Source: Micromonospora sp. WMMD1082 (GTDB taxonomy: Bacteria; Actinomycetota; Actinomycetes; Mycobacteriales; Micromonosporaceae). Taken from it: 64,000 bases of DNA. This document shows, one piece after another, positions 52,507-63,512 of the stretch. Positions within the stretch are counted from its first letter, which is position 1, and each line of letters begins with the position of its first letter. The notes beneath the pieces were generated by a model. The model saw nothing but the letters and a program-made list of their open reading frames with translations. It ran no database searches and was not told where the DNA came from. Where the stretch lies: assembly GCF_029626175.1 (NCBI RefSeq), contig NZ_JARUBM010000002.1, forward strand, positions 1,116,001-1,180,000, read 5' to 3'. The position numbers were made by a program, and so were the translations under genes.

Positions 52507-53247
52507 TCACCGGCCCTGTGCGTGCGCCTGCGCCGCGGTCAGCAGCTCGACCAGTTCGGCACCGTCGGCCGGGCCGAGCGCCGTGAAGGCGGGCGCGGCG
52601 AGCCGGTTGGTCACCGCCTCGGCCCACAGCCGCCGTCGCACCAGCGGTCCGACCGGCGGGTACGGCGGCGACCACCCGCAGGCCATCGCGCCGCTCTCTC
52701 CCTCCGGGCCGGCCAGCACCGCCTCCAGCGGCGTCATCCCGGCGGCCCGTACGGCGACCAGGTGAGCGCCGGTGAAGTGTTCCCGCAGCAGGCGCAGGCC
52801 GGCGGCGGCCCGGGCACCCGAGGTCCCGGCCTCCGACGGCATGGCCCGCCACGCCGCGAACAGCGGCATTCCGCTGGCGTCGGCCGCCGCGACGGCCCGC
52901 TCCACCAGCACCGCGAGCCGGTCGACGCGGGGCAGGTCGGCCAGGATGTCCTCGCCCCAACGGCAGCACTCGGCCAGGCTGGCGGCGGCCACCTCGGAGG
53001 GGCGTACCGTGCGGGCGGCGGCGTCCCAGCCGTCGGCCACGGCATCGGGGGCGACGAAGCCGAGCGCGGCCGCCACCGTCTCCGCCCGCACGTCACCCAG
53101 CGCGCCGGCCCGCCCGGTGATGTAGAAGGCCCAGCCGGAGATGCCGAGCAGCCGTGCCCGGCGCAGCGTGATGGGGCACCGGGTGTACGCCTCCCCGAGT
53201 GCGAGCACCGCCGGCTTGCTGGCCGCCGCGACCTGCTCCGGTGTCAT
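52507..53247 (-). CDS. SCO6745-family protein
   Basis: 246 residues. The arrangement matches the actinobacterial SCO6745 family: an N-terminal helical segment, RRARLLGISGWAFYITGRAGALGDV, TVAAALGFVAPDAVADGWDAA, CRWGEDILADLPRVDRLAVLVERAV in parts, LFAAWRAMP, REHFTGAHLVAVRAAGMTPLEAVLAGP and a C-terminal helix ending ELLTAAQAH. The family is sometimes described as HTH-like but has no proven function. The ATG at 53247 has GGGCAGGG just upstream. It is the last gene of a minus-strand group, 86 bases after the coiled-coil gene. Confidence 0.75.
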   Translation of the reverse strand: MTPEQVAAASKPAVLALGEAYTRCPITLRRARLLGISGWAFYITGRAGALGDVRAETVAAALGFVAPDAVADGWDAAARTVRPSEVAAASLAECCRWGEDILADLPRVDRLAVLVERAVAAADASGMPLFAAWRAMPSEAGTSGARAAAGLRLLREHFTGAHLVAVRAAGMTPLEAVLAGPEGESGAMACGWSPPYPPVGPLVRRRLWAEAVTNRLAAPAFTALGPADGAELVELLTAAQAHAQGR

Positions 53248-53333
53248 CCCTGCCCACCCGGAGGCCGGTCCGGGCAGGAGCCACCCGACGGTCTGTCCGC
53301 GAAGGATCCGCCCGAAGGTCCGTCCATGAAGGA

Positions 53334-54269
53334 TCAGTCTGCCGGTCCGCCGTCCGCGTCGGCATCCCCCTCCTCGGCGTCCAACGCCTCCATCGCGGCC
53401 TCTACCTCACCGGTTCGGCGCCGGGCGGTGCTGGCGGCCCGTTCGGCGGCCCGGCGGGCCAGCCGGGACCGGCTCAGCTCCTGCTCGGCGACGGCCCGGC
53501 GGCGCTCCAGCTCGGCCAGTTCCGTCTCGACGGCGTCCAGTGCGGCCGCACCGTCGTGTTCGGCCGTCACCGCGCCGGCCAGGTCCTCCGCGGCCCGCTC
53601 CTGGTCGGTACGCGCCCGGGCCAGTTCCTTCTCCAACGCCGTGCGGCGGCGGGCCCGCTCGGCGCGGGCGGCCCGCTGTGCCTGTTCGGCGCGGAGCGCC
53701 CCCCGGTCCGGTGCGCGTTGGCGGGCCGGCGCGGCGGGCGGCGGCTCCTCCCCGCCGGTCACCAGGCGCAGCTGCGGCCGGGGCACCTCGCCGAACCCGG
53801 CGTAGTGGGCCGGCCGCAGCAGCCGCCCGGAGCGCACCTGCTCGGCCACCTCGGTGTCGGAGAGTGCGGCGTTGAGGGTCGCCTCCACCTCGGCCAGCGG
53901 CAACTTCCCGGTCGACGGGGCCCCCTCCACGTCGGCGGCGAGCCGGCGTATCTCGGCGACGAGCGCGCCGACCACGGCCCGCCGCTGCGCGGACAGCTCC
54001 CGCAGTCGCGGGCCACGCAACTGGCGCTGGGCCTCCCGCAGGGCACCGGCCAGCTCCGCCAGTTCGGCGACCAACTCCGGTCGTTCGAGGGCGAGCAGGT
54101 TGACCAGCCAGGCGGCCACCGTGGGCCGGCGCAGCCGGGCGATCTCCCGGGCGGCGCGCGGGTCACCGTCGTGGCGCGCCTGCGCGGCGGCGGCGTCCCG
54201 GGCGGCGACGAACCGGTCGGGCGGCGTGCGGTACAGCTGCGCCACGAGGTCGGGTGGGGGGTCGGGCAT
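53334..54269 (-). CDS. Coiled-coil protein, function unknown
   Basis: 311 residues, no membrane segment. The N-terminal half is helical (DLVAQLYRTPPDRFVAARDAAAAQAR, RRPTVAAWLVNLLALERPELVAELAELA) and the C-terminal 120 residues form a long Arg/Glu/Ala-rich coiled coil (RTALEKELARARTDQERAAE, ELAELERRRAVAEQELSR) with an acidic end. The TVAAWLVNLLA motif recurs in actinobacterial hypothetical proteins, but I cannot name the family. It starts five bases after the stop of the metallo-hydrolase gene at 54274, so the two are probably one operon. Confidence 0.78.
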   Translation of the reverse strand: MPDPPPDLVAQLYRTPPDRFVAARDAAAAQARHDGDPRAAREIARLRRPTVAAWLVNLLALERPELVAELAELAGALREAQRQLRGPRLRELSAQRRAVVGALVAEIRRLAADVEGAPSTGKLPLAEVEATLNAALSDTEVAEQVRSGRLLRPAHYAGFGEVPRPQLRLVTGGEEPPPAAPARQRAPDRGALRAEQAQRAARAERARRRTALEKELARARTDQERAAEDLAGAVTAEHDGAAALDAVETELAELERRRAVAEQELSRSRLARRAAERAASTARRRTGEVEAAMEALDAEEGDADADGGPAD

Positions 54270-54273
54270 CGGC

Positions 54274-54906
54274 TCAGCCGTCGATCCGGCTGCCCGGATC
54301 CAGCCGCTGGTACTCGCGGCCCGACAGCGCCGTGTACTGCCGGTCCAGCACCGCGTAGCCGTTGCCGTTGAGCAGGGCGTCGTGCAGCGCGAAGACCCGG
54401 CGCGGTGCCACCGCCCGGATGAAGTCGACCACCTCGGAGAACTTCGACCAGGGCGCGTGTATGGGGGCGAACAGCGTGTCGACCTGCACGTCGTCCGGCA
54501 CGAACAGGGCGTCACCCGGGTGGTAGACGACGTCGTTGACGAGGTAGCCGAGGTTGTCGAGCACGGGGATGTCGGGGTGGATCACCGCGTGCCGGCCGCC
54601 GTAGGCGCGTACCGGGACGCCGGCGGCGGTGAACGACTCGCCGGGAGTGACCGGGCGCAGCGCCTCGGCGGCATCGCCGAGTGGGCCGGCCAGCGACGCC
54701 GGGCCGTGGATGACGAACGGGCGCCGCTCCAGCTGCCGCGTGACCGCCTCGACGTCGAGGTGGTCCGGGTGCTCATGGGTGATCAGCACCGCGTCGGCCC
54801 CGTCCAGCGCCACCGCCGGCTCGCTGAACATCCCGGGGTCGATGACCAGCACTCCCCCGTCGTGCTCGGCGCGCAGGCACGAGTGGGCGTACTTGGTGAG
54901 CCGCAT
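54274..54906 (-). CDS. UlaG-like metallo-beta-lactamase fold hydrolase
   Basis: 210 residues from the ATG at 54906, which has GGGAGG seven bases upstream; an ATG at 54921 is less likely. The zinc site is visible: LTKYAHSCLRAEHDGGVLVIDPG, then HEHPDH (44-49), a further His in VNDVVYHPGDALF and the closing ALHDALLNGNGY. The compact size and strand order fit the UlaG-like branch (Lactamase_B_3) with phosphodiester or lactone substrates. The coiled-coil gene follows with a five-base gap. Confidence 0.88.
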   Translation of the reverse strand: MRLTKYAHSCLRAEHDGGVLVIDPGMFSEPAVALDGADAVLITHEHPDHLDVEAVTRQLERRPFVIHGPASLAGPLGDAAEALRPVTPGESFTAAGVPVRAYGGRHAVIHPDIPVLDNLGYLVNDVVYHPGDALFVPDDVQVDTLFAPIHAPWSKFSEVVDFIRAVAPRRVFALHDALLNGNGYAVLDRQYTALSGREYQRLDPGSRIDG

Positions 54907-55020
54907 CGTGATGCCTCCCATATCGAATCGTGACGTCCTCAGCGCAGTCTGCCGGAACCCGTGCGGTGGCGCGTGCCGTCCGAGCTATCGCCCGCTCGGG
55001 CCAGAGGAAGGGGAACGGGG

Positions 55021-56016
55021 ATGAGGATGGACAGCGGCCGCCGGCACGGGACCAGGGTGGTGGCGGCGTTGGTGGCGCTGCTGGTGCTCGCCGGCTGCGG
55101 AAGCGGCAGCGACGGCGGGGACGACGCGACGGTCAGCGACGCGGCCGCGCCCGCGCCGGCCCGGGAGAGGGCCGCGGGTGCGCCGGACGAGGCCCAGGCC
55201 GGCGTGGGCGCGCCAGGCGAGGCCCAGGGCAACGCCGGCACGGCGGTGGACACCCGGGTCGACCAGCGGGCCATCATCTACACCGGATCGATCCGGGTGC
55301 AGGTGGACGATGTGGACGCCGCCGCGCGGGACGCCGCCGCCACGGCCACCCGGGCCGGCGGCTTCGTCGGCGGGGACCAACGCCGCAGCTCCGACGCCGA
55401 CGCGGTGGCGGAGTTGCAGCTGCGGGTGCCGGCGGAGCGGTTCTACGCGGTGGTGGAGGAGTTGGCCGGCCTCGGCCGCCAGGAGCGCCGGGAGATCGCC
55501 ACGCAGGACGTCACCGAGGAGACCATCGACCTCGACGCCCGGATCACCAGCCAGCGGGCCCGGGTGGAGAGCGCCCGGCGGCTGCTCGCCCGGGCCACCT
55601 CGATCAGTGACCTGGTGAGCCTGGAGAACGAGCTGGCCCGCCGGGAGGCGGACCTCGCCTCGCTGGAGGCGAAGAAGCAGCGGCTGGGCGACCTCACCGC
55701 ACTCTCCACGATCACCGTCACCCTGGTCGGTCCGGACGTCACGCCCGTGGAGGAGGAGAACCGGATGGGCTTCCTGGCCGGGCTCAGCGGCGGCTGGAAG
55801 GTCTTCCTGGCCTCGATGGTCGTCCTGCTCACCGTGCTCGGGGCGATCCTGCCGTGGCTGCTGGTGTTCGGCGTACCGGTGGCGGCCCTGTGGTGGTGGA
55901 GCCGCCGACGCCGCCGGACCGACCCGGTGCCGGCCCTCGTCGCGCCGGTGGGCACGCCACCGCCGCCGGGTGTCAGCGCACCGCCGCCAGTGCCTGGAGC
56001 GCGGTCTGCACCATGA
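55021..56016 (+). CDS. DUF4349 lipoprotein with C-terminal membrane anchor
   Basis: 331 residues. GGAAGGGG lies upstream of the ATG at 55021 (another ATG two codons later). Lipobox LAGC gives Cys26. After an Ala/Gly-rich linker, the DUF4349 domain (about 80-265) shows RAIIYTGSIRVQVDDVDAAA, GGFVGGDQRR, ELQLRVPAERFYAVVEELA and a coiled coil SLENELARREADLASLEAKK; a membrane helix at about 270-300 and a basic Pro-rich tail end it. Having both a lipid anchor and a C-terminal helix is typical of the family, whose role is unknown. Its last 44 bases overlap the convergent M20 gene. Confidence 0.88.
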   Translation: MRMDSGRRHGTRVVAALVALLVLAGCGSGSDGGDDATVSDAAAPAPARERAAGAPDEAQAGVGAPGEAQGNAGTAVDTRVDQRAIIYTGSIRVQVDDVDAAARDAAATATRAGGFVGGDQRRSSDADAVAELQLRVPAERFYAVVEELAGLGRQERREIATQDVTEETIDLDARITSQRARVESARRLLARATSISDLVSLENELARREADLASLEAKKQRLGDLTALSTITVTLVGPDVTPVEEENRMGFLAGLSGGWKVFLASMVVLLTVLGAILPWLLVFGVPVAALWWWSRRRRRTDPVPALVAPVGTPPPPGVSAPPPVPGARSAP

Positions 56017-57232
56017 GCCGTACGCCCGCCGGGATGGCGCGTTCGTCCACGTCGAACGACGCCCGGTGCAGGTCCACGTTCGGCCCGGAGCGGCCGACCC
56101 CGAGCCGAGCGAGGGCACCGGGGACGTACTCCAGATACCAGGAGAAGTCCTCGCCGCCCATGCTCTGCGGGGTCTCCGCGATGCCCTCCGGGCCGAGCGC
56201 GGCGGTGGTGGCCGCGTTCAGCACCCCGATGGCGCGCGCGTCGTTGCAGACCGGTGGGCGCCCGCGCAGGTACTCCAGGTCGACGGTGGCCCCGGTCGGC
56301 GCGATGACGTCACGCACCACCTGCGAAACGATCTTCGGTGCCAGCTCCCAGGCGTCGCGGTCCATCACCCGCAGCGTGCCGGAGGCGGACGCCTCGGACG
56401 GGATGACGTTGTACCGGGTGCCCGCCGAGGCGTGACCGAAGACCAGCAGCAGCCCACTGTTCGCCGGCACCCGGCGGCTGACCAGGGCGGGAACCTCGGT
56501 GATCAGCCGGCCGAGCGCGTCGACCAGGTCGACGGTCAGGTGCGGGCGGGCGGTATGGCCGCCCGGCCCGGTGAGCCGGACGGTGACGTTGTCGGCGGCG
56601 GCGGTGATCGGCCCGACCCGCAGGCCCACCTGACCGACGGGCAGGCTGGGATCGCAGTGCAGCGCGAAGATCTGCGTCACGTCGTCGAGGCCGCCGGCCT
56701 CGATCACCTCCAGCGAGCCGCAGGGCAGGATCTCCTCGGCGGGCTGGAAGATCAGGCGGACCCGGCCGGGCAGCTCACCCAGGTCGGCCAGCTGCGCGAG
56801 CAGCATGCCGACGCCCAGCATGATCGTGGTGTGCACGTCGTGACCGCAGGCGTGACAGACCCCGTCCACGGTGGAGCGGTACGGCACGTCCTTGACGTCG
56901 GTCAGCGGCAGCGCGTCGATGTCGGCGCGCAACGCGATCACCGGCCCGTCCGGGCGACCGTCGATGTCGCAGATGACGCCGTTTCCCTTGGGCAGCAGTC
57001 GCGGCTGGAGCCCGGCCAGGGACAACTCCCGGGCGACCAGGGCGGCGGTCTCGAACTCCGCGCCGGACAGCTCCGGATGCGAGTGGATGTGACGGCGCGT
57101 GGCGATCAGGCCCGGTACCCGGAGGGCGAGCAGGTGGTCCAGCTCGAAGGGCAGCGGTCGGGCCCCGGCCGGCACCTCCGGCCAGGACGGCGCCAGCTGG
57201 TGGCCGCTCGGCATCGTCAACGCACTCGTCAC
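55973..57232 (-). CDS. M20-family amidohydrolase
   Basis: 419 residues from the GTG at 57232. M20D peptidase/aminoacylase motifs: IATRRHIHSHPELSGAEFET, VIALRADIDALPL, the metal segment CHACGHDVHTTIMLG, FQPAEEILPCGSLEVIEAG and the C-terminal ETPQSMGGEDFSWYLEYVPG. It removes N-acyl groups from amino acids or related amides; AmiA1/AmiB1 of M. tuberculosis lie in the matching genomic place. A TACGCT box at 57282-57287 predicts a leader of about 43 bases; the ribosome-binding site is weak, and an ATG at 57214 is an alternative start. Confidence 0.9.
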   Translation of the reverse strand: MTSALTMPSGHQLAPSWPEVPAGARPLPFELDHLLALRVPGLIATRRHIHSHPELSGAEFETAALVARELSLAGLQPRLLPKGNGVICDIDGRPDGPVIALRADIDALPLTDVKDVPYRSTVDGVCHACGHDVHTTIMLGVGMLLAQLADLGELPGRVRLIFQPAEEILPCGSLEVIEAGGLDDVTQIFALHCDPSLPVGQVGLRVGPITAAADNVTVRLTGPGGHTARPHLTVDLVDALGRLITEVPALVSRRVPANSGLLLVFGHASAGTRYNVIPSEASASGTLRVMDRDAWELAPKIVSQVVRDVIAPTGATVDLEYLRGRPPVCNDARAIGVLNAATTAALGPEGIAETPQSMGGEDFSWYLEYVPGALARLGVGRSGPNVDLHRASFDVDERAIPAGVRLMVQTALQALAAVR

Positions 57233-57732
57233 GTCAAATTCTCGATCACTAGAAATGGATGGATCATCGGGAACAGCAGACAGCGTAGACCCCCGACGGT
57301 GACTCTGCGCAACCTCGTTCCGGTGATGGTCGGACCGCGCAGCGTCACGTATGCCCTGCTGAGAGCGCCCGTAGGTGAGCGGGACAGCAGGTAGATCGCG
57401 GTCGAACGCCGTCATCCACTCCTCACCTCCTACAACGCGTAATCGTGCCCCCAGGGCGATAATCTCGTCGAAAGCCGAAGCCATCGTTCCGAATTGTCGC
57501 ATTAGTCACGCCGATGAACTGACGGTACGACAATTACCCGACCACTCCGGGCGACGGACACCCGTGGACGTTCACACGTTCGGACATCACGCGACCGCAC
57601 ACCCTGTGCGTCGCGTGATCACCCTGCACCTCGCGTGATCACTCGCGTGATCACCGGAAGCGGAGTACCCGGGTACGGCCCCCTCGACACGCTGCGCGAC
57701 CGGTCGGCCCGCGACGGGCGAGGTCGACCGGG
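57233..57732. other. Gene-free region upstream of the M20 gene
   Basis: Contains the probable M20 promoter (TACGCT on the minus strand, 57282-57287) and the repeat cluster at 57586-57654. A frame of about 90 codons in line with the M20 gene (to 57502) has poor codon bias and I do not count it as coding. Confidence 0.55.
57586..57654. repeat. Hairpin plus three direct repeats of TCGCGTGATCAC
   Basis: An inverted repeat of about 14 bp (ATCACGCGA at 57586 with TCGCGTGAT at 57611) is followed by exact copies of TCGCGTGATCAC at 57611, 57631 and 57643. Each copy holds the palindrome GTGATCAC. It may be an operator array for the M20 gene or a terminator for the mutase gene. Confidence 0.65.
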
Positions 57733-59316
<1,584 letters not shown>

Positions 59317-59322
59317 CACCGG

Positions 59323-59328
59323 ATGGTA
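59323..59328 (-). promoter_or_regulatory. -10 element of the mutase gene (leaderless start)
   Basis: TACCAT, six bases, ATG at 59316. Confidence 0.55.
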
Positions 59329-59533
59329 GGACCCCGGTGCGGATGCCGGGTGACGGGTGCCGGTAAGGGGTGCCGCACACCGTGTCGCCCCACGGCGACC
59401 AAAGGTGAGCGCCCGCACACGTACCGTCGAGTATGGGAAACGTCCGCCGCGCCGGCTTTCGCATCGGGCGTCTGAACCAGCAAGATAGGGGGGTTGTGTC
59501 CCAGCCCTCTCGACTTCCCCCGGTGGCTTTTCT

Positions 59534-61567
59534 GTGACTCAGATCCCGACGTGGAGCGGCGGACCAGTCAGCATCCCCACCAACGGACGCGCGACGCCCG
59601 GCACCGTCATCGGTGACCGGTACTCGCTGCGTTCCGCGGTGGGCAACGGTGGCATGGGTACGGTCTGGCGGGCCACAGACACACTTCTGCGCCGCGACGT
59701 GGCCGTCAAGGAGGTCATCCTCCCGCCCGGCCTGGCCCCGAGCGACCGCGACGCCATGTATGAACGCACCCTGCGCGAGGCCCGCGCCGCCGCCGCCATC
59801 GCCCACCCGGCGGTGGTCCAGGTGTACGACGTGGTCACCGAGGCCGGCCGGCCGTGGATCGTGATGGAGCTGCTCGACGCCCGCAGCCTCGCCGACATGG
59901 TGATCGAGGACGGGCCGATCGCCCAACGGGTCGTCGCCAAGATCGGGATCGCGCTGCTCGGCGCGCTTGAGGTGGCGCACGCGATCGGTGTGCTGCACCG
60001 CGACGTCAAGCCCGCCAACGTGCTGATCTGCTCGGACGGGCGCTGCGTGCTGACCGACTTCGGCGTGGCCCGGATGCCCACCGACGTGCAGCTCACCACC
60101 CCGGGCATGGTGCTGGGTTCACCGCACTTCATCTCGCCCGAGCGGGCCATGGGGCAGGAGTTCGGCCCGCCCAGCGACCTGTTCTCCCTCGGCGTGACGC
60201 TCTACACCGCCGTGGAGGGTCGGCCCCCCTTCGACCGGGGCGACCCGATCGAGACCATGCACGCCGTGGTCGAGGATCCGCCGGCCCCGCCGCAGCGCAG
60301 CGGCCCGCTCACCCGGGTGCTGATGGGCCTGCTGGAGAAGGACCCGGCCCGCCGGATGGACGTGCACACCGCGCGCGCCCTGCTGCGCGAACTGCTGGCC
60401 GGCCCGCTGAGCAGCGCCGCCGCCGGGGTCAACTCGATGACCGACCAATACTCGGTAATGCAGATGCCGCAGCCCGCACCGGTCAGCGCGCCGGTCGCAC
60501 CGGCGAGCCCCGCGCCGTCCGGGCAGATCGGCGGCCGGGCGATGCTCGGCCCCGGCGAGTCGCTGACCGACCGCCTCGCCGCGCTGCGCCGGGGTGAGCG
60601 CCCCGGTCAGGCCACCGCCGCCCGCACCGGCGCCATGGACGAGACCAGCGCCGACATGCTGGCCCGGCCCGGGCACCCGGGGGCCGCGATGTCCCCGCCC
60701 GGGGGTCGCACCTACGGCGGTGGGGCCGAGGCGACCCAGCGCATCGGTGCGGACGCCACCCAGCACATCGGGGTGGACGCGACGCAGCGCGTCGGTCCTG
60801 CGGCGTTCGGCTACGGCCAGCCGGACGCGACCCAGCAGCTCGGCGGCTACGGCGGCAACCAGTGGCCGGCCGCGCCCAGCCAGCCGTACGGCGCACCGCC
60901 ACCCGACGGCGGCGGCAGCCCGGTCGATCGGGCGAAGGCCGCCGGCACCCGCCTGGTCGACACCGTGAAGGGGTGGCCACGCAAGATGCAGCTGGCCGCG
61001 GCCGGCGGCCTCGCGGTGCTCCTGCTGATCGGCATCGTGGCGTTCTCCGGCGGCGACGACGAGCCGCCCGCCGCCCCGGTCGCCGAGCCGTCCAACTCGG
61101 CGGACGAGGGCCCCGGCATCGAGATGCAGGAGCACTCGGCACGGGGGGTACGGGTGCTGGTGCCCAAGGGCTGGAAGCGGGCCGCACCCGCCGGCGGCGT
61201 CTACATCGACTACACCGACCCGGAGGACAGCGGCCGTCGGGTGCGCATCCTCAACGAGAAGTGGAGCGGCACCTCGGCCCGCTGGGCGCAGACCGCGGAG
61301 AACAACCTGAGGACCCGGTCGGCCTCCTGCGCGAAGCCGTACACCCAAGTCTCCATGACCGAGAAGGAGCTGGCCGGCAAGGCGTCGGCCGAGTTCGAGT
61401 ACACCTGCGGCGAGGGCGACACGATGCGGCACGGCGTGTGGCACGGGGTGGCCAGCGACGGGCGGCTCTACTCGTTCTACCTCACCTCGAACGACTCCCG
61501 CTTCGAGGAGAGCAAGCCGATCTACGACGAGATGCTGAAGTCGTTCCAGCTCACCGCCGCCGGCTGA
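59534..61567 (+). CDS. Receptor-type Ser/Thr protein kinase with ATQ-repeat linker
   Basis: 677 residues. Kinase domain about 30-290: glycine loop GNGGMGTVW, Lys59 in [13 protein letters not shown] with Asp157, DFG Asp175 and [14 protein letters not shown]. The linker (about 300-480) includes four ATQ motifs (Thr401, 409, 417 and 433). One membrane helix follows (about 487-505, [18 protein letters not shown]) and then an outer domain of about 150 residues ([34 protein letters not shown]) with two cysteines. It is similar in plan to the kinase at 31168. The GTG start overlaps the stop of a 13-codon upstream frame (59495-59536). Confidence 0.93.
   Translation: MTQIPTWSGGPVSIPTNGRATPGTVIGDRYSLRSAVGNGGMGTVWRATDTLLRRDVAVKEVILPPGLAPSDRDAMYERTLREARAAAAIAHPAVVQVYDVVTEAGRPWIVMELLDARSLADMVIEDGPIAQRVVAKIGIALLGALEVAHAIGVLHRDVKPANVLICSDGRCVLTDFGVARMPTDVQLTTPGMVLGSPHFISPERAMGQEFGPPSDLFSLGVTLYTAVEGRPPFDRGDPIETMHAVVEDPPAPPQRSGPLTRVLMGLLEKDPARRMDVHTARALLRELLAGPLSSAAAGVNSMTDQYSVMQMPQPAPVSAPVAPASPAPSGQIGGRAMLGPGESLTDRLAALRRGERPGQATAARTGAMDETSADMLARPGHPGAAMSPPGGRTYGGGAEATQRIGADATQHIGVDATQRVGPAAFGYGQPDATQQLGGYGGNQWPAAPSQPYGAPPPDGGGSPVDRAKAAGTRLVDTVKGWPRKMQLAAAGGLAVLLLIGIVAFSGGDDEPPAAPVAEPSNSADEGPGIEMQEHSARGVRVLVPKGWKRAAPAGGVYIDYTDPEDSGRRVRILNEKWSGTSARWAQTAENNLRTRSASCAKPYTQVSMTEKELAGKASAEFEYTCGEGDTMRHGVWHGVASDGRLYSFYLTSNDSRFEESKPIYDEMLKSFQLTAAG
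60728..60844 (+). repeat. Four ATQ(R/H/Q)-x-G protein repeats in the kinase linker
   Basis: EATQRIG, DATQHIG and DATQRVG are spaced exactly eight residues apart; PDATQQLG follows 16 residues later. Each places a Thr after an acidic residue and Ala. Confidence 0.8.
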
Positions 61568-61602
61568 GCCGGGGGCGCGCCCGTGGTGATCCGCCGCCGT
61601 GC

Positions 61603-61608
61603 TATCAA
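61603..61608 (+). promoter_or_regulatory. -10-like element before the phospho-sugar mutase gene
   Basis: TATCAA, six bases, ATG at 61615. AAGGGG in the same stretch could instead act as a ribosome-binding site, so this start may be leaderless or Shine-Dalgarno-led. Confidence 0.35.
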
Positions 61609-61614
61609 GGGGCC

Positions 61615-63402
61615 ATGGCGGCGGAGACCACTGACCTCGACACCATCCGCGAGCGGGCCGAACGCTGGCTCGCCGACGACCCCGACCCGGCCGGCCGGGC
61701 GGAGCTGCGGGCGGTGCTCGACCGACTGCCGGCGAGCGCACCCGAGCTGGCCGACCGGTTCGCCGGGCCGCTGACCTTCGGCACGGCCGGGCTGCGCGGG
61801 CCGCTGCGCGCCGGCCCCAACGGGATGAACCTCGCGGTGGTCACCCAGGCCGCCGCCGGGTTGGTCGCCTGGCTCGCGGCCCAGGGCGGCACCGGCCCGC
61901 TGGTGATCGGGTACGACGCCCGGCGCGGCTCCCGCGAGTTCGCCGAGCAGACCGCCCGGGTGGCCACCGGTGCGGGACGCCCGGCGTTGCTGCTCCCCCG
62001 CCCGCTGCCCACCCCGGTGCTGGCATACGCGGTGCGGCACCTGGGAGCGGTGGCCGGGGTGATGGTGACCGCCAGCCACAACCCGCCCCAGGACAACGGC
62101 TACAAGGTGTATCTCGGTGCCGAGCTGGGTGGTGAGCTGGGCGCCGGGGCGCAGATCGTGCCGCCGGCCGACGCCGGCATCGAGGCGGCCATCCGCGCGG
62201 TCGGCCCGCTGACGCAGGTGCCGCTCGGCCCCGCCGGCCAGGTGCTCGGCGACGACCTGACCGCCGCGTACGTGGCGCGGGCGGTCGAGGTCATCCCGCC
62301 AGGCGGCCCCCGGGACCTGGCCGTGGCGTACACCCCGCTGCACGGCGTCGGTGCGGCGGTGCTCACCGCCGCCTTCGCGAGTGCCGGCTTCCCCGTGCCG
62401 GGCGTCGTGCCGGATCAGGCGGAGCCGGACCCGGACTTCCCCACGGTGCACTTCCCCAACCCGGAGGAGCCGGGTGCGGTGGACCGGCTGGTCGCGCTCG
62501 CCGAATCGACCGGCGCGGACATCGCCATCGCCAACGACCCCGACGCTGACCGCTGCGCGGTCGCGGTCCGGGACACGACTGCGGGCACGAACGGACCGGA
62601 CGTGCCCCCCGCCGGATCGGACGTGGCGGGCGGGCTCGCCAGGCCAGGCGGACCCGACGCGACGAACGGAGCTGGCTCAGCGGACGACGCGGCGGCGGGG
62701 CCGGGCTGGCGGATGCTGCGCGGGGACGAGGTGGGCGTGCTGCTCGCCGACCACCTGATGCGGCGCGGCGTGACCGGTCTCTACGCCACCACCATCGTCT
62801 CGTCGTCGCTGCTGCGCGCGATGTGCACCGCCCGGAACCTGCCGTACGACGAGACGCTGACCGGGTTCAAGTGGATCGTCCGGGCCGGTGGTGGGGCCGA
62901 GCCGCTGGTGTTCGGCTACGAGGAGGCGCTGGGCTACTGCGTCGCCCCGGACCATGTGCGGGACAAGGACGGCATCACCGCCGCGCTGACCGTGGCCGAG
63001 TTGGCCGCCGGCCTCAAGACGCAGGGCCGCACGCTCACCGACCGGCTGGACGAGCTGGCCGCCGAGTTCGGCGTGCACCACACCGACCAGCTCTCGGTCC
63101 GCGTCGACGACCTGCGCCTGATCGCCGACGCGATGGCCCGGATCCGCGCCGCCACCCCGACGACACTGCTCGGGCAGCCGGTCACCGAGGCACAGGACCT
63201 GCTTCCCGAGGCCGACGTGGTGATCATGCGTACCGCCTCGGCCCGGGTGGTGATCCGCCCCTCCGGCACCGAACCGAAGCTCAAGGCGTACCTCGAAGTG
63301 GTGGAACCGGTGACCGACGACGACGTCGCGGCGGCGCGTACCCGCGCGGCGGCCGCCGTCGCCACCTTACGCGCCGAGATTGCCCACGCCCTGGGCGTGT
63401 AG
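61615..63402 (+). CDS. Alpha-D-phosphohexomutase (PmmB/Rv3308-like)
   Basis: 595 residues, four-domain phosphohexomutase. Phosphoserine loop GVMVTASHNPPQDNGYK (Ser154), magnesium loop ANDPDADRCAV (Asp308, 310, 312), sugar loop FGYEEALGYC and phosphate site RPSGTEPKLKAY. It interconverts hexose 1- and 6-phosphates (glucose or mannose). A Gly/Ala/Asp-rich insertion of about 35 residues (321-356) follows the magnesium loop and is absent from most relatives. The homologue PmmB lies near lpdA and the amidohydrolase genes in mycobacteria too, so the neighbourhood is conserved. Confidence 0.93.
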   Translation: MAAETTDLDTIRERAERWLADDPDPAGRAELRAVLDRLPASAPELADRFAGPLTFGTAGLRGPLRAGPNGMNLAVVTQAAAGLVAWLAAQGGTGPLVIGYDARRGSREFAEQTARVATGAGRPALLLPRPLPTPVLAYAVRHLGAVAGVMVTASHNPPQDNGYKVYLGAELGGELGAGAQIVPPADAGIEAAIRAVGPLTQVPLGPAGQVLGDDLTAAYVARAVEVIPPGGPRDLAVAYTPLHGVGAAVLTAAFASAGFPVPGVVPDQAEPDPDFPTVHFPNPEEPGAVDRLVALAESTGADIAIANDPDADRCAVAVRDTTAGTNGPDVPPAGSDVAGGLARPGGPDATNGAGSADDAAAGPGWRMLRGDEVGVLLADHLMRRGVTGLYATTIVSSSLLRAMCTARNLPYDETLTGFKWIVRAGGGAEPLVFGYEEALGYCVAPDHVRDKDGITAALTVAELAAGLKTQGRTLTDRLDELAAEFGVHHTDQLSVRVDDLRLIADAMARIRAATPTTLLGQPVTEAQDLLPEADVVIMRTASARVVIRPSGTEPKLKAYLEVVEPVTDDDVAAARTRAAAAVATLRAEIAHALGV

Positions 63403-63512
63403 GGAAGGGCGCGACGGCCACCGGAACAACATTCCGTCGACACTTGCTCACTCAGGGTTCCGCCAAATAGCATCGCCGCATCAACCATCGTCATATTCCG
63501 CCTTTGGCGGGC

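Noticed and set aside
50099..52765. 888-codon plus-strand frame across DUF998, lpdA and the cyclotransferase gene
   Set aside because: Its codons are out of frame with or antisense to well-supported genes; composition artefact of high G+C.
57233..57502. A 90-residue N-terminal extension of the M20 amidohydrolase
   Set aside because: Codon bias is poor, a TACGCT promoter box lies inside it, and the M20 fold is complete without it.
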